Shown here in pieces: positions 36,131-47,765 of a stretch of DNA of 64,000 nucleotides. Made by a program: the position numbers and the translations under genes. Numbering within the stretch: position 1 is the stretch's first letter; every line of letters starts with the position of its first letter. Source of the stretch: Pseudeuparius sepicola (Eukaryota > Arthropoda > Insecta > Coleoptera > Anthribidae); NCBI GenBank assembly GCA_963920635.1, contig OY987301.1, positions 58,224,560 to 58,288,559 of the forward strand, in the 5' to 3' direction. A model generated the notes under the pieces. The model was given only the letters and a program-made list of their open reading frames with translations. It was not told the DNA's origin and made no database searches.

Positions 36131-39100
36131 ATGGGAAATTATTGAATCACGGATAATTTCGGAGTATTTTCTGAATTCCTCTGGTTATACGACGATTCAC
36201 TGTTTTCTTGTAACTTTACTTTTTTTGTGAATTTCGATAGGAAATGTTCTTTCCGTGTTACTTTCCGGGTATTTCTCTTTAAATGAGTCGTTAGAACAGT
36301 GTGCGAACACAGTTTTTGCGAAATTGAATGGGAAATTATTGAAAGAGAGATAACTTCGGAGCATTTGCTGAATTCCGCTGGTTCTACATCGATTCTCTGT
36401 TTTCTCGTACCTTTAGTTTTTATGTGATTTCGATAGGAAATATCTTTTCGTGTTACTTTCCGTGTATTTCTCTTAACCTTTGTAGTAGAACAGTAGAAAT
36501 TCATAAAAACTAAAGTTACGAGAAAACAGGTATCGACGTATAACAAGAGGAATTCAGAAAATACTCCGAAATTATCCGTGATTCAATCATTTCCCACCAA
36601 TTTCGCAAAAACTGTGTTCACACACTGTTCTAAGGACTCATTTAAAGAGAAATACCCAGAAAGTAACATGAAAGGAACATTTCCTATCGAAATTCACATA
36701 AAAACTAAAGTTACGATCAAACAGAGAATCGACGTAGAGCCAGCGGAAATACTCTTTTGGATGGGAAATTATTGAATCAGGGATAATTTCGAAGTATTTG
36801 CTGAATTCCGCTGGTTCTACGTCTATTCTCTGTTTTCTCGTAACTTTAGTTTTTATGTGAATTTCGATAGGAAATGTTCTTTTCGTGTTACTTTCCGTGT
36901 ATTTCTCTTAATTTTAGTAGTAGAACAGTGTGTGAACACAGTTTTTGCGAAATTCGATGGGAAATTATTGAATCAGGGATAATTTCGGAGTATTTGCTAA
37001 ATTCCGCTGGTTATACGTCGATTCACTGTCTTCTCGTAACTTTAGTTTTTATGAATTTCTACTGTTGTACAACAAAGGTTAAGAGAAAGTAACATGAAAA
37101 GAATATTTCTTATCGAAATCACATAAAAACTAAAGGTACGAGAAAACAGAGAATCGATGTACAACCAGCGGAATTCAGCAAATGCTCCGAAGTTATCCCT
37201 GATTCAATAATTTCACAATCAATTTAGCAAAAACTGTTTTCACACACTGTTCTAAGGACTAATTTTAAGAGATATATACGGAATGTAATACGAAAGGAAC
37301 ATTTCCTATCGAAATTCACAAAAAAACTAGAGAAAACAGAGAATCGACGTAGCGGAATTCAGCAAATACTTCGAAATTGTCCCTGATTCAATAATCATCC
37401 AATCCAATCCATTCAATAATCATCCAATTTCAAATTAACTATTTTCACACACTGTTCTAAGGCCATTTTAAGAGAAATACACAGAAAGTAACAAGAAAAG
37501 ATCATTTCCTATCGAAATTCACATAAAAACTAAAATTACGAGAAAACAGTGAATCGACGTATATCCAGCGGAATTCAGCAAATACACCGAAATTATCCGT
37601 GATTCAATAATTTCCCATCCAATTTCGCAAAACCTGTGTTCACACATTGTTCTAAGGACTCTTTAAAGAGAAAATACCCAGAAAGTAACACGGAAAGAAC
37701 ATTTCGTATCGATATTCACAAAAAAACGCAAAAACTGTTTTCACACACTAAGAGAAATAGACGGAAAGAAACCCGAAAAGAACATTTCCTTTCGTAATTC
37801 ACAAAAAAACTAAAGTTACGAGAAAACAGAGAATCGATGTGGAACCAGCGGAATTCAGCAAATGCTCCGAAATTATCTCTGATTCAATAATTTCCCATTC
37901 AATTTCGCAAAAACTGTGTTCGCACACTGTTCTACCACAAAAAGTAAGAGAAATAATAAATAAATACACGGAAAGTAACACGAAAAGAACATTTCCTATC
38001 GAAATTCACATAAAAACTAAAGTTACAAGAAAACAGTGAATCGACGTATAACAAGCAATTTAGCAAATACGCCGAAATTAACCGTGATTCAACCAATTTC
38101 GCAAAAAGTGTATTCACACAATTCAGAAAATACTCCGAAATTATCCGTGATTCAATAATTTCCCATCCAATTTAGCAAAAGAGTTTCGAGAAAACAGAGA
38201 ATCGATGTAGAACCAGCGGAATTCAGCAAATGCTCCGAAATTATCCCTGATTCTGCTGAATTCCGCTGGTTCTACGTCGATTCTCTGTTTGCTTGTAACT
38301 TTAGTTTTTATGTGAATTTCGATAGGAAATGTTCTTTTCGTGTTACTTTCGGGTATTTCTCTTTAAATGAGTAATTAAAACATTGTGTGAACACAGTTTT
38401 TGCGAAATTGGATGGGAAATTATAGAATCACGGATAATTTCGGCGTATTTGCTAAATTGCTTGTTATACGTCGATTCACTGTTTTCTCGTAACTTTACTT
38501 TTTATGTGAATTTCGATAGGAAATGTTCTTTTCGTGTTACTTTCCGTGTATTTCTCTTAATTTTAGTAGTAGAACAGTGTGCGAACACAGTTTTTGCGAA
38601 AAGTAGAATGGGAAATTATTGAATCAGGGATAATTTCGGAGTATTTGCTAAATTCCGCTGGTTATACGTCGATTCAAGTTCTCGTAACTTTAGTTTTTAT
38701 GTGAATTACGATAGGAAATGTTCTTTTCGGGTTTCTTTCCGTATATTTCTCTTAGTGTGTGAAAACAGTTTTTGCGTTTTTTTGTGAATTTCGATAGGAA
38801 ATGTTCTTTTCGTGTTACTTTCTGTGTATTTCTCTTAAAATGAGTCCTTGGAACCGTGTGTAAAAATAGTTTTTGCGAAATTGGATGGAATAATTTCGAA
38901 GTTTTTGCTGAATTCCGCTATATATACATCGATTCACTGTTTTCTCGTAATTTTAGCTTTTATGAATTTCTACTGTTCTACTACAAAGATTAAGAGAAAT
39001 ACACGGAAAGTAACACGAAAAGAATATTTCCTATCGAAATCACATAAAAACTAAAGGTACGAGAAAACAGAGAATCGATGTATAACCAGCGGAATTCAGC

Positions 39101-39455
39101 AAATGCTCCGAAGTTATCCCTGATTCAATAATTTCCCAATCAATTTCGCAAAACTGTTTTCACACACTGTTCTAAGAACTAATTTTATGAGATATAGACG
39201 GAATGTAATACGAAAGGAACATTTCCTATCGAAATTCACAAAAAAACTAGAGAAAATAGAGAATCGACGTAGCGGAAATCAGCAAATACTTCGAAATTGT
39301 CCCTGATTCAATAATCATCCAATCCAATCCATTCAATAATCATCCAATTTCAAATTAACTATTTTCACACACTGTTCTAAAGCCATTTTAAGAGAAATAC
39401 ACAGAAAGTAACAAGAAAAGATCATTTCCTATCGAAATTCACATAAAAACTAAAA
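36130..39455. repeat. Segmental copy F: deleted mosaic of copy A
   Basis: From 36,130 to about 37,790 the sequence follows 26,330-27,990 at offset 9,800. From about 37,800 to 39,455 it follows 29,062-30,717 at offset 8,738. The 1,062-bp difference is a deletion relative to copy A, with the join near 37,795 in TTCGTAATTCACAAAAAAAC. Blocks are F to 36,482, R 36,500-36,751, F 36,757-37,050, R 37,085-38,254, F 38,258-38,965, then R. The TAAA insertion at 37,950-37,965 is listed separately. Confidence 0.89.
37946..37970. repeat. (AAAT)n-type short insertion
   Basis: The R landmark AGAGAAATACACGG is changed to AGAGAAATAATAAATAAATACACGG by an 11-bp insertion of AAAT-like repeats. The otherwise matching sequences near 29,222 and 58,088 lack it, so it arose in copy F after duplication. 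Confidence 0.86.
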
Positions 39456-39620
39456 TTACGAGAAAACAGTGAATCGACGTATAACCAGAGGAATTCAGCA
39501 AATACTCTCGGATACCCGTGATTCAATAATTTCCCATCCAATTTCGCAAAAACTGTGTTCACACATTGTTCTAAGGACTCATTAAAAGAGAAATACACAA
39601 TACACTAAAACTAAACTAAT
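39400..39620. repeat. Short patch matching 34.52-34.71 kb, ending in private sequence
   Basis: About 39,400-39,590 matches 34,520-34,710, including ATACTCTCGGATACCCGTG. It then breaks into a short private stretch reading ACACAATACACTAAAACTAA before ordinary R monomer resumes at about 39,618. The private bases look like scrambled satellite fragments (AATACAC and AAAACTAAA are both R landmarks). Confidence 0.78.
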
Positions 39621-42600
39621 TTCCCAATCAATTTCGCAAAAACTGTGTTCGCACACTGTTCTACTACTAAAATTAAGAGAAATACACGGAAAGTAACACG
39701 AAAAGAACATTTCCTATCGAAATTCACATAAAAACTAAAGTTACGAGAAAACAGAGAATCGATGTAGAACCAGCGGAATTCAGCAAATGCTCCGAAGTTA
39801 TTCCTGATTCAATAATTTCCCAATCAATTTCGCAAAAACTGTGTTCGCACACTGTTCTACTACTAAAATTAAGAGAAATACACGGAAAGTAACACGAAAA
39901 GAACATTTCCTATCGAAATTCACATAAAAACTAAAGTTACAAGCAAACAGAGAATCGACGTAGAACCAGCGGAATTCAGCAGAATCAGGGATAATTTCGG
40001 AGCATTTGCTGAATTCCGCTGGTTCTACATCGATTCTCTGTTTTCTCGTAACTTTAGTTTTCATGTGAATTTCGATAGGAAATGTTCTTTTCGTGTTACT
40101 TTCCGTGTATTTCTCTTAATTTTAGTAGTAGAACAGTGTGCGAACACAGTTTTTGCGAAATTGAATGGGAATTTATTGAATCAGGGATGGAGTATTTGCT
40201 GAATTCCGCTGGTTCTTCGTCGATTCTCTGTTTTCTCGTAACTTTAGTTTTTATGTGAATTTCGATAGGAAATGTTATTTTCGTGTTACTTTCCGTGTAT
40301 TTCTCTTACTCTTTGTGGTAGAACCGTGTGCGAACACAGTTTTTGCGAAATTGAATGGGAAATTATTGAATCAGAGATAATTTCGGAGCATTTGCTGAAT
40401 TCCGCTGGTTCTACATCGATTCTCTGTTTTCTCGTAACTTTAGTTTTCATGTGAATTTCGATAGGAAATGTTCTTTTCGTGTTACTTTCCGTGTATACTA
40501 CTAAAATTAAGAGAAATACACTCCGAAATTTCGAAATTATCCCTGATTCAATAATATCCCATCCAATTTAGCAAAAGAGTATTTGCTGAATTCCGCTGGT
40601 TCTACGTCGATTCTCTGTTTGCTCGTGACTTTAGTTTTTATGTGAATTTCGATACGAAGGAAATGTTCTTTTCGTGTTACTTTCTGGGTATTTCCCTTTA
40701 AATGAGTCCTTAGAACAATGTGTGAACACAGTTTTTGCGAAATTGGATGGGAAATTATTGAATCACGGATAATTGGGGAGGATTTTCTGAATTCCTCTGG
40801 TTATACGTCGATTCACTGTTTTCTCGTAACTTTAGTTTTTATGTGAATTTCGACAGGAAATGTTCTTTCCGTGTTACTTTCCGGGTATTTCTCTTTAAAT
40901 GAGTCGTTATAACAGTGTGCGAACACAGTTTTTGCGAAATTGAATGGGAAATTATTGAAAGAGGGATAATTTCGGAGTATTTGCTAAATTCCGCTGGTTA
41001 TACGTCGATTCACTGTTTTCTCGTAATTTTAGTTTTTTTGTGAATTTCGATAGGAAAATGTTCCTTTCGTATTATATTCCGTGTATATCTCTTAAAATCA
41101 GTCCTTAGAAAACAGTTTTTGCGAAATTGATTGGGACATTATTGAATCACGGATAATTTCGGAGTATTTTCTGAATTCCGCTGGTTCTACATCGATTCTC
41201 TGTTTTCTCGTACCTTTAGTTTTTATTTGATTTCGATAGGAAATATCTTTTCGTGTTACTTTCCGTGTATTTAACCTTTGTAGTAGAACAGTAGAAATTC
41301 ATAAAAACTAAAGCTACGAGAAAACAGTGTATCGACGTATAACAAGAGGAATTCAGAAAATACTCCGAAATTATCCGTGATTCAATAATTTCCCACTAAT
41401 TTCGCAAAAACTGTGTTCACACACTGTTCTAAGGACTTATTTAAAGAGAAATACCCAGAAAGTAACACGGAAAGAACATTTCGTATCGAAATTCACATGA
41501 AAACTAAAGTTACGAGAAAACAGAGAATCGACGAAGAACCAGCGGAATTAAGCAAATTGAATGGGAAATTATGGAATCAGGGATAATTTCGGAGTATTTG
41601 CTCAATTCCGCTGGAATTCAGAAAATACTCCGAAATTATCGGTGATTCAATAATTTCCCACCAATTTCGCAAAAACTGTTTTCACACACTGTTCTACTAC
41701 TAAAATTAAGCGAAATACACTTAAAGTAACACGAAAAGAACATTTCCTATCGAAATTCACATAAAGACTAAAGTTACGAGAAAGCAGAGAATCGAAGTAG
41801 AACCAGCGGAATTCAGAAAATACTCCGAAATTATCGGTGATTCAATAATTTCCCACCAATTTCGCAAAAACTGTTTTCTACTAATAAAATTAAGAGAAAT
41901 ACACGGAAAGTAACCCGAAAGAACATTTCCTATCGAAATTCACATAAAAACTAAAGTTACGAGAAAACAGAGATAGACGTAGAACCAGCGGAATTCAGCA
42001 AATACTTCGAAATTATCCCTAATTCAATAATTTCCCATCCAATTTAGCAAAAGAGTATTTCCGCTGGTTCTACGTCGATTCTCTGTTTGCTCGTAACTTT
42101 AGTTTTTATGTGAATTTCGATAGGAAATGTTCTTTCCCTGTTACTTTCTGGGTATTTCTCTTTAAATGAGTTCTTAGAACAGTGTGCGAACACAGTTCTT
42201 TAGTTACTAAAGTTAAAGTTAAAGTTAAATATTCCGGAATTATCCCTGATTCAAAAATTTCCCATTCCATTTCGCAAAAAATGTGTTCGCACATTGTTCT
42301 AAGGATTGATTTAAAGAGAAATACCCAGAAAGTAACACGGAAAGAACATTTCCTATCGAAATTCACATACAAACTAAAGTTTGGAGAAAACAGTGAATCG
42401 ACGTATAACCAGCGGAATTTAGCATATACTCCGAAATTATCCCTGATTCGACAATTTCTCATTCAATTTCGCAAAAACTGGGTTCGCACATTGTTCTAAG
42501 GATTCATTTAAAGAGAAATACCCAGAGAGTAACACGGAAAGAACATTTTGCGACAAAAACATCAATCGACGTATAACCAGAGGAATTCAGAAAATACTCC

Positions 42601-43500
42601 GAAATTATCCCTGATTCAATAATTTCCCATCCAATTTCGCAAAAACTGTGTTCGCACACTGTTCTACTACTAAAATTACGAGAAATACACGGAAAGTAAA
42701 ACGAAAAGAACATTTCCTATCGAAATTCACATGAAAACTACGAGAAAACAGTTAATCGATGTATAACAAGCAATTTAGCAAATACGCCGAAATTATCGGT
42801 GATTCAATAATTTCCCAACCAATTTCGCAAAAAATGTGTTCACACAATTCAGAAAATCCTCCGAAATTATCCATGATTCAATAATTTCCCATCCAATTTC
42901 GCAAAAACTGTGTTCACACACTGTTCTAAGGACTCATTTAAAGAGAAATACCCGGAAAGTAACACGGAAAGAACATTTCCTATCGAAATTCACATAAAGA
43001 CTAAAGTTACGAGAAAGCAGAGAATCGACGTAGAACCAGCGGAATTCAGAAAATACTCCGAAATTATCGGTGATTCAATAATTTCCCACCAATTTCGCAA
43101 AAACTGTTTTCACACACTGTTCTACTACTAAAATTAAGAGAAATACACGGAAAGTAACACAAAAAGAACATTTCCTATCGAAATTCACATAAAAACTAAA
43201 GTTACGAGAAAACAGAGAATAGACGTAGAACCAGCGGAATTCAGCAAATACTTCGAAATTATCCCTGATTCAATAATTTCCCATCCAATTTAGCAAAAGA
43301 GTATTTCCGCTGGTTCTACGTCGATTCTCTGTTTGCTCGTAACTTTAGTTTTTATGTGAATTTCGATAGGAAATGTTCTTTCCGTGTTAGTTTCCGGGTA
43401 ATTCTTTTTAAATGAGTCCTTAGAACAGTGTGCGAGTTCACACAATTCAGAAAATCCTCCGAAATTATCCGTGATTCAATAATTTCCCATCCAATTACGC
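39620..43500. repeat. Heterogeneous, strongly rearranged satellite
   Basis: Blocks are R to 39,981, F 39,985-40,497, R 40,502-40,571, F 40,577-41,282, R 41,300-41,551, F 41,553-41,611, R 41,612-42,050, F 42,055-42,200, R 42,232-43,300, F 43,305-43,435, and R from 43,436. Several blocks are shorter than one monomer, and the switches at 40,518 (AATACACTCCGAAATTTCG), 41,551, 41,611 and 43,435 are private. The part 40,770-41,270 resembles 14,830-15,230. This is the most scrambled stretch and separates the two well-homogenised domains. Confidence 0.83.
42190..42236. repeat. (AAAGTT)n microsatellite at a strand switch
   Basis: F sequence ending in GCGAACACAGTT is followed by CTTTAGTTACTAAAGTTAAA and further AAAGTT units, then ATATTCCGGAATTATCCC in R orientation. 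AAAGTT is itself a piece of the R landmark ACTAAAGTTACGAG, so the microsatellite probably expanded from a monomer fragment. It also lies next to a 16-bp near-palindrome (CTTTAGTTACTAAAG). This is the only copy in the window. Confidence 0.87.
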
Positions 43501-45353
43501 AAAAACTGTGTTCACACACTGTTCTAAGGACTCATTTAAAGAGAAATACCCAGAAAGTAACACGAAAAGAACATTTCCTATCGAAATTCACATAAAAACT
43601 AAAGTTACGCGCAAACAGTGAATCGACGCAGAACCAGCGGAATTAAGCAAATACTCTTTTGCTAAATTGGATGGGAAATTATTGAATCACCGATAATTTG
43701 GAGTATTTTCTTAATTCCACTGGTTCTACGTCGATTCTCTGCTTTCTCGTAACTTTAGTTTTTTTGTGAATTTCGAGAGGAAATGTTCCTTTCGTATTAC
43801 ATTCCGTGTATATCTCTTAAAATCAGTCCTTAGAACAGTGTGTGAAAACAGGTTTTGCGAAATGGATTGGGAAATTATTGAATCAGGGATAACTTCGGAG
43901 CATTTGCTGAATTCCGCTGGTTCTACATCAATTCTCTGTTTCTCGTACCTTTAGTTTTTATGTGATTTCGATAGGAAACATTCTTTTCGTGTTACTTTCC
44001 GTGTATTTATCTTAACCTTTGTAGTAGAACAGTAGAAATGGGAAATGGGAAATTATTGAATCACGGATAATTTCGGAGTATTTGCTGAATTCCTCTGGTT
44101 ATACGTCGATTCACTGTTTTCTCGTAACTTTAGTTTTTATGTGAATTTCGATAGGAAATGTGTTAGTTTCCGGGTAATTCTTTTTAAATGAGTCCTTAGA
44201 ACAGTGTGCGAACACAGTTTTTGCGAAATTGAATGGGAAATTGTTGAAACAGGGATAATTGTGTATTTCTCTTAAAATGGCCTTAGAACAGTGTGTGAAA
44301 ATAGTTAATTTGAAATTGGATGATTATTGAATCAGGGACAATTTCGAAGTATTTGCTGAATTCCGCTACGTCGATTCTCTGTTTTCTCTAGTTTTTTTGT
44401 GAATTTCGATAGGAAATGTTCCTTTCGTATTACATTCCGTATATATCTCTTAAAATTAGTCCTTAGAACAGTGTGTGAAAACAGTTTTTGCGAAATTGAT
44501 TGTGAAATTATTGTATCAGGGATAACTTCGGAGCATTTGCTGAATTCCGCTGGTTGTACATCGATTCTCTGTTTTCTCGTACCTTTAGTTTATATGTGAT
44601 TTCGATAGGAAATATTCTTTTCGTGTTACTTTCTGTGTATTTCTCTTAAAATGAGCCTTAGAACAGTGTGTGAAAATAGTTAATTTGAAATTGGATGGGA
44701 AATTATGGAATCAGGGACAATTTCGAAGTATTTTCTAATTTCCGATGGTTCTACGTCGATTCTCTGTTTTCTCGTAACTTTAGTTTTTTTGTGAATTTCG
44801 ATAGGAAATGTTCCTTTCGTATTACATTCCGTCTATATCTCTTAAAATCAGTCCTTAGAATAGTGTGTGAAAACAGTTTTTGCGAGATTGATTGGGAAAT
44901 TATTGAATCAGGGATAACTTCGGAGCATTTGCTGAATTCCGCTGGTTCTACATCGATTCTCTGTTTTCTCGTACCTTTAGTTTTTATGTGATTTCGATAG
45001 GTGATATTCTTTTCTTGTTACTTTCCGTGTATTTCTCTTTACCTTTGTAGTACAACAGTAGAAATTCACAAAAACTAAAGTTACGAGAAAACAGTGAATC
45101 GACGTATAACCAGCGGAATTTAGCAAATACTCCAAAATTATCCCTGATTCAAAAATTTCCCATTCCATTTCGCAAAAACTGTATTCGCACACTGTTCTAA
45201 GAACTCATTTAAAGAGAAAGTAACACGGAAAGAACATTTCCTATCGAAATTCACATAAAAACTAGAGTTACGAGAAAACAGTGAATCGACGTATAACCAG
45301 CGGAATTCAGCAAATACTCCGAAATTATCCGTGATTCAATAATTTCCCATCCT

Positions 45354-47765
45354 ATTTCGCAAAAACTGTGTTCACCCACTGTTCTAAGGACTCATTTAAA
45401 GAGAAATACCCAGAAAGTAACACGGAAAGAACATTTCGTATCGAAATTCACATAAAAACTAAAGTTACGAGAAAACAGAGAATCGACGAAGAACAAGCGG
45501 AATTCAGTAAATACTCCGAAATTTTCCCTGATTCAATAATTTCCCATTCAATTTCGCAAAAACTGTGTTCGCACACTGTTCTGCTACTAAAATTAAGAGA
45601 AATACACGGAAAGTAAAACGAAAAGAACATTTCCTATCGAAATTCACATAAAAACTAAAGTTACGAGCAAACAGAGAATCGACGTAGAACCAGCAAATAC
45701 TCTTTTGCTAAATTGGATGGGAAATTATTGAATCAGGGATAATTTCGAAGTATTTGCTGAATTCCGCTGGTTCTACGTCTATTCTCTGTTTTCTCGTAAC
45801 TTTAGTTTTTATGTGAATTTCGATAGGAAATGTTCTTTTCGTGTTACATTCCGTGTATTCTCTTAATTTTAGTAGTAGAACAATGTGTGAAAACAGTTTT
45901 TGCGAAATTGGTGGGAAATTATTGAGTCACCGATAATTTCGGAGTATTTTCTGAATTCCGCTGGTTCTACATTGATTCTCTGCTTCTCGCAGAGAATCGT
46001 TCTTTCCGTGTTACTTTCCGGGTATTTCTCTTTAAATGAGTCCTTAGAACAGTGTGCGAACACAGTTTTTGCGAAATTGAAACGGAAATTATAGAAACAG
46101 GGATAATTTCGGTGTATTTGCTAAATTCCGCTGGATATACGTCGATTCACTGTTTTCTCGTAATTTTAGTTTTTATGTGAATTTCGATGGGAAATGTTCT
46201 TTTCTTGTTACTTTCTGTGTATTTCTCTTAAAATGAGCCTTAGAACAGTGTGTGAAAATAGTTAATTTGAAATTGGATGGGATATTATGGAATCAGGGAC
46301 AATTTCGAAGTATTTTCTAATTTCCGATGGTTCTACGTCGATTCTCTGTTTTCTCGTAACTTTAGTTTTTTTGTGAATTTCGATAGGAAATGTTCCTTTC
46401 GTATTACATTCCGTCTATATCTCTTAAAATCAGTCTAAGGACTGTTCTAAGGAACAGTGTGTGAAAACAGTTTTTGCGAATTTGATTGGGAAATTATTGA
46501 ATCAGGGATAACTTCGGACCATTTGCTGAATTCCCCTGGTTCTACATCGATTCTCTGTTTTCTCGTACCTTTAGTTTTTATGTGATTTCGATAGGAGATA
46601 TTTTTTTCTTGTTACTTTCCGTGTATTTCTCTTAACCTTTGTAGTAGAACAGTAGAAATTCATAAAAACTAAAGTTACGAGAAAACCGTGAATCGACATA
46701 TAACCAGCGGAATTTACTCCGAAATTATACCTGATTCAACAATTTCCCATTCAATTTCGCAAAAACTGTGTTCACACACTGTTCTAATGACTCATTTAAA
46801 GAGAAAGTAACACGGAAAGAACATTTCCTATCGAAATTCACATAAAAACTAAAGTTACCAGAAAACAGTGTATCGACGTATAACCAGAGGAATTCAGAAA
46901 ATACTCCGAAATTATCGGTGATTCAATAATTTCCCACCAATTTCGCAAAAACTGTTTTCACACACTGTTCTACTACTAAAATTAAGAGAAATACACGGAA
47001 AGTAACACGAAAAGAACATTTCCTATCGAAATTCACATAAAAACTAAAGTTACGAGAAAACAGAGAATAGACGTAGAACCAGCGGAATTCAGCAAATACT
47101 TCGAAATTATCCCTGATTCAATAATTTCCCATCCAATTTAGCAAAAGAATATTTCCGCTGGTTCTACGTCGATTCTCTGTTTGCTCGTAACTTTAGTTTT
47201 TATGTGAATTTCGATAGAAAATGTTCCTTTCGTGTTACTTTCTGGGTATTTCTCTTAAGTTTAGTAGTAGAACAGTGTGCGAACACAGTTTTTGCGAAAT
47301 TGAATGGGAAATTATTGAATCAGAGATAACTTCGGAGCATTTTCTGAATTCCGCTGGTTGTACATCGATTCTCTGTTTTCTCGTACCTTTAGTTTATATG
47401 TGATTTCGATAGGAAATATTCTTTTCGTGTTACTTTCCGTGTATTTCTCTTAACCTTTGTAGTACAACAGTAGAAATTCATAAAAACTAAAGTTACGAGA
47501 AAACAGTGAATCGACGTATAACCAGCGGAATTTAGCAAATATTCCGAAATTATACCTGATTCAACAATTTCCTATTCAATTTCTCAAAAACTGTGTTCAC
47601 ACACTGTTCTAAGGACTCATTTAAAGAGAAAGTAACACGGAATGAACATTTCCTATCGAAATTCACATAAAAAGTAAAGTTACGAGAAAACAGTGAATCG
47701 ACGTATAACCAGCGGAATTCAGCAAATACTCCGAAATTATCCGTGATTCAATAATTTCCAATCCA
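45354..47765. repeat. Nested 2,412-bp unit a
   Basis: This is the first of two tandem 2,412-bp units inside the 6,684-bp repeat. Markers at 45,368, 45,974 and 47,221 recur 2,412 bp later. The unit contains four strand switches (J2, J1, J2 variant, J1), the 25-bp hairpin and the 18-bp micro-insertion near 46,437. The left flank differs from the start of unit b at 45,348 and 45,353, so the shared part begins just after 45,353. The right limit is less certain. Confidence 0.88.
46430..46460 (+). repeat. 18-bp micro-insertion of opposite-strand sequence
   Basis: Where ordinary monomers read AATCAGTCCTTAGAACAGTG, this one has about 18 extra bases, CTAAGGACTGTTCTAAGG, between CAGT and AACAGTG. The extra bases contain CTAAGGACT, the complement of the local AGTCCTTAG. 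Copies occur at about 48,845 and 53,117 with the expected 2,412 and 6,684 spacing. Confidence 0.85.

Noticed and set aside
42190..42236. Telomere-type repeat
   Set aside because: AAAGTT units are few and derive from the monomer's own ACTAAAGTTAC; they do not match TTAGG, TTAGGG or TTTAGGG.
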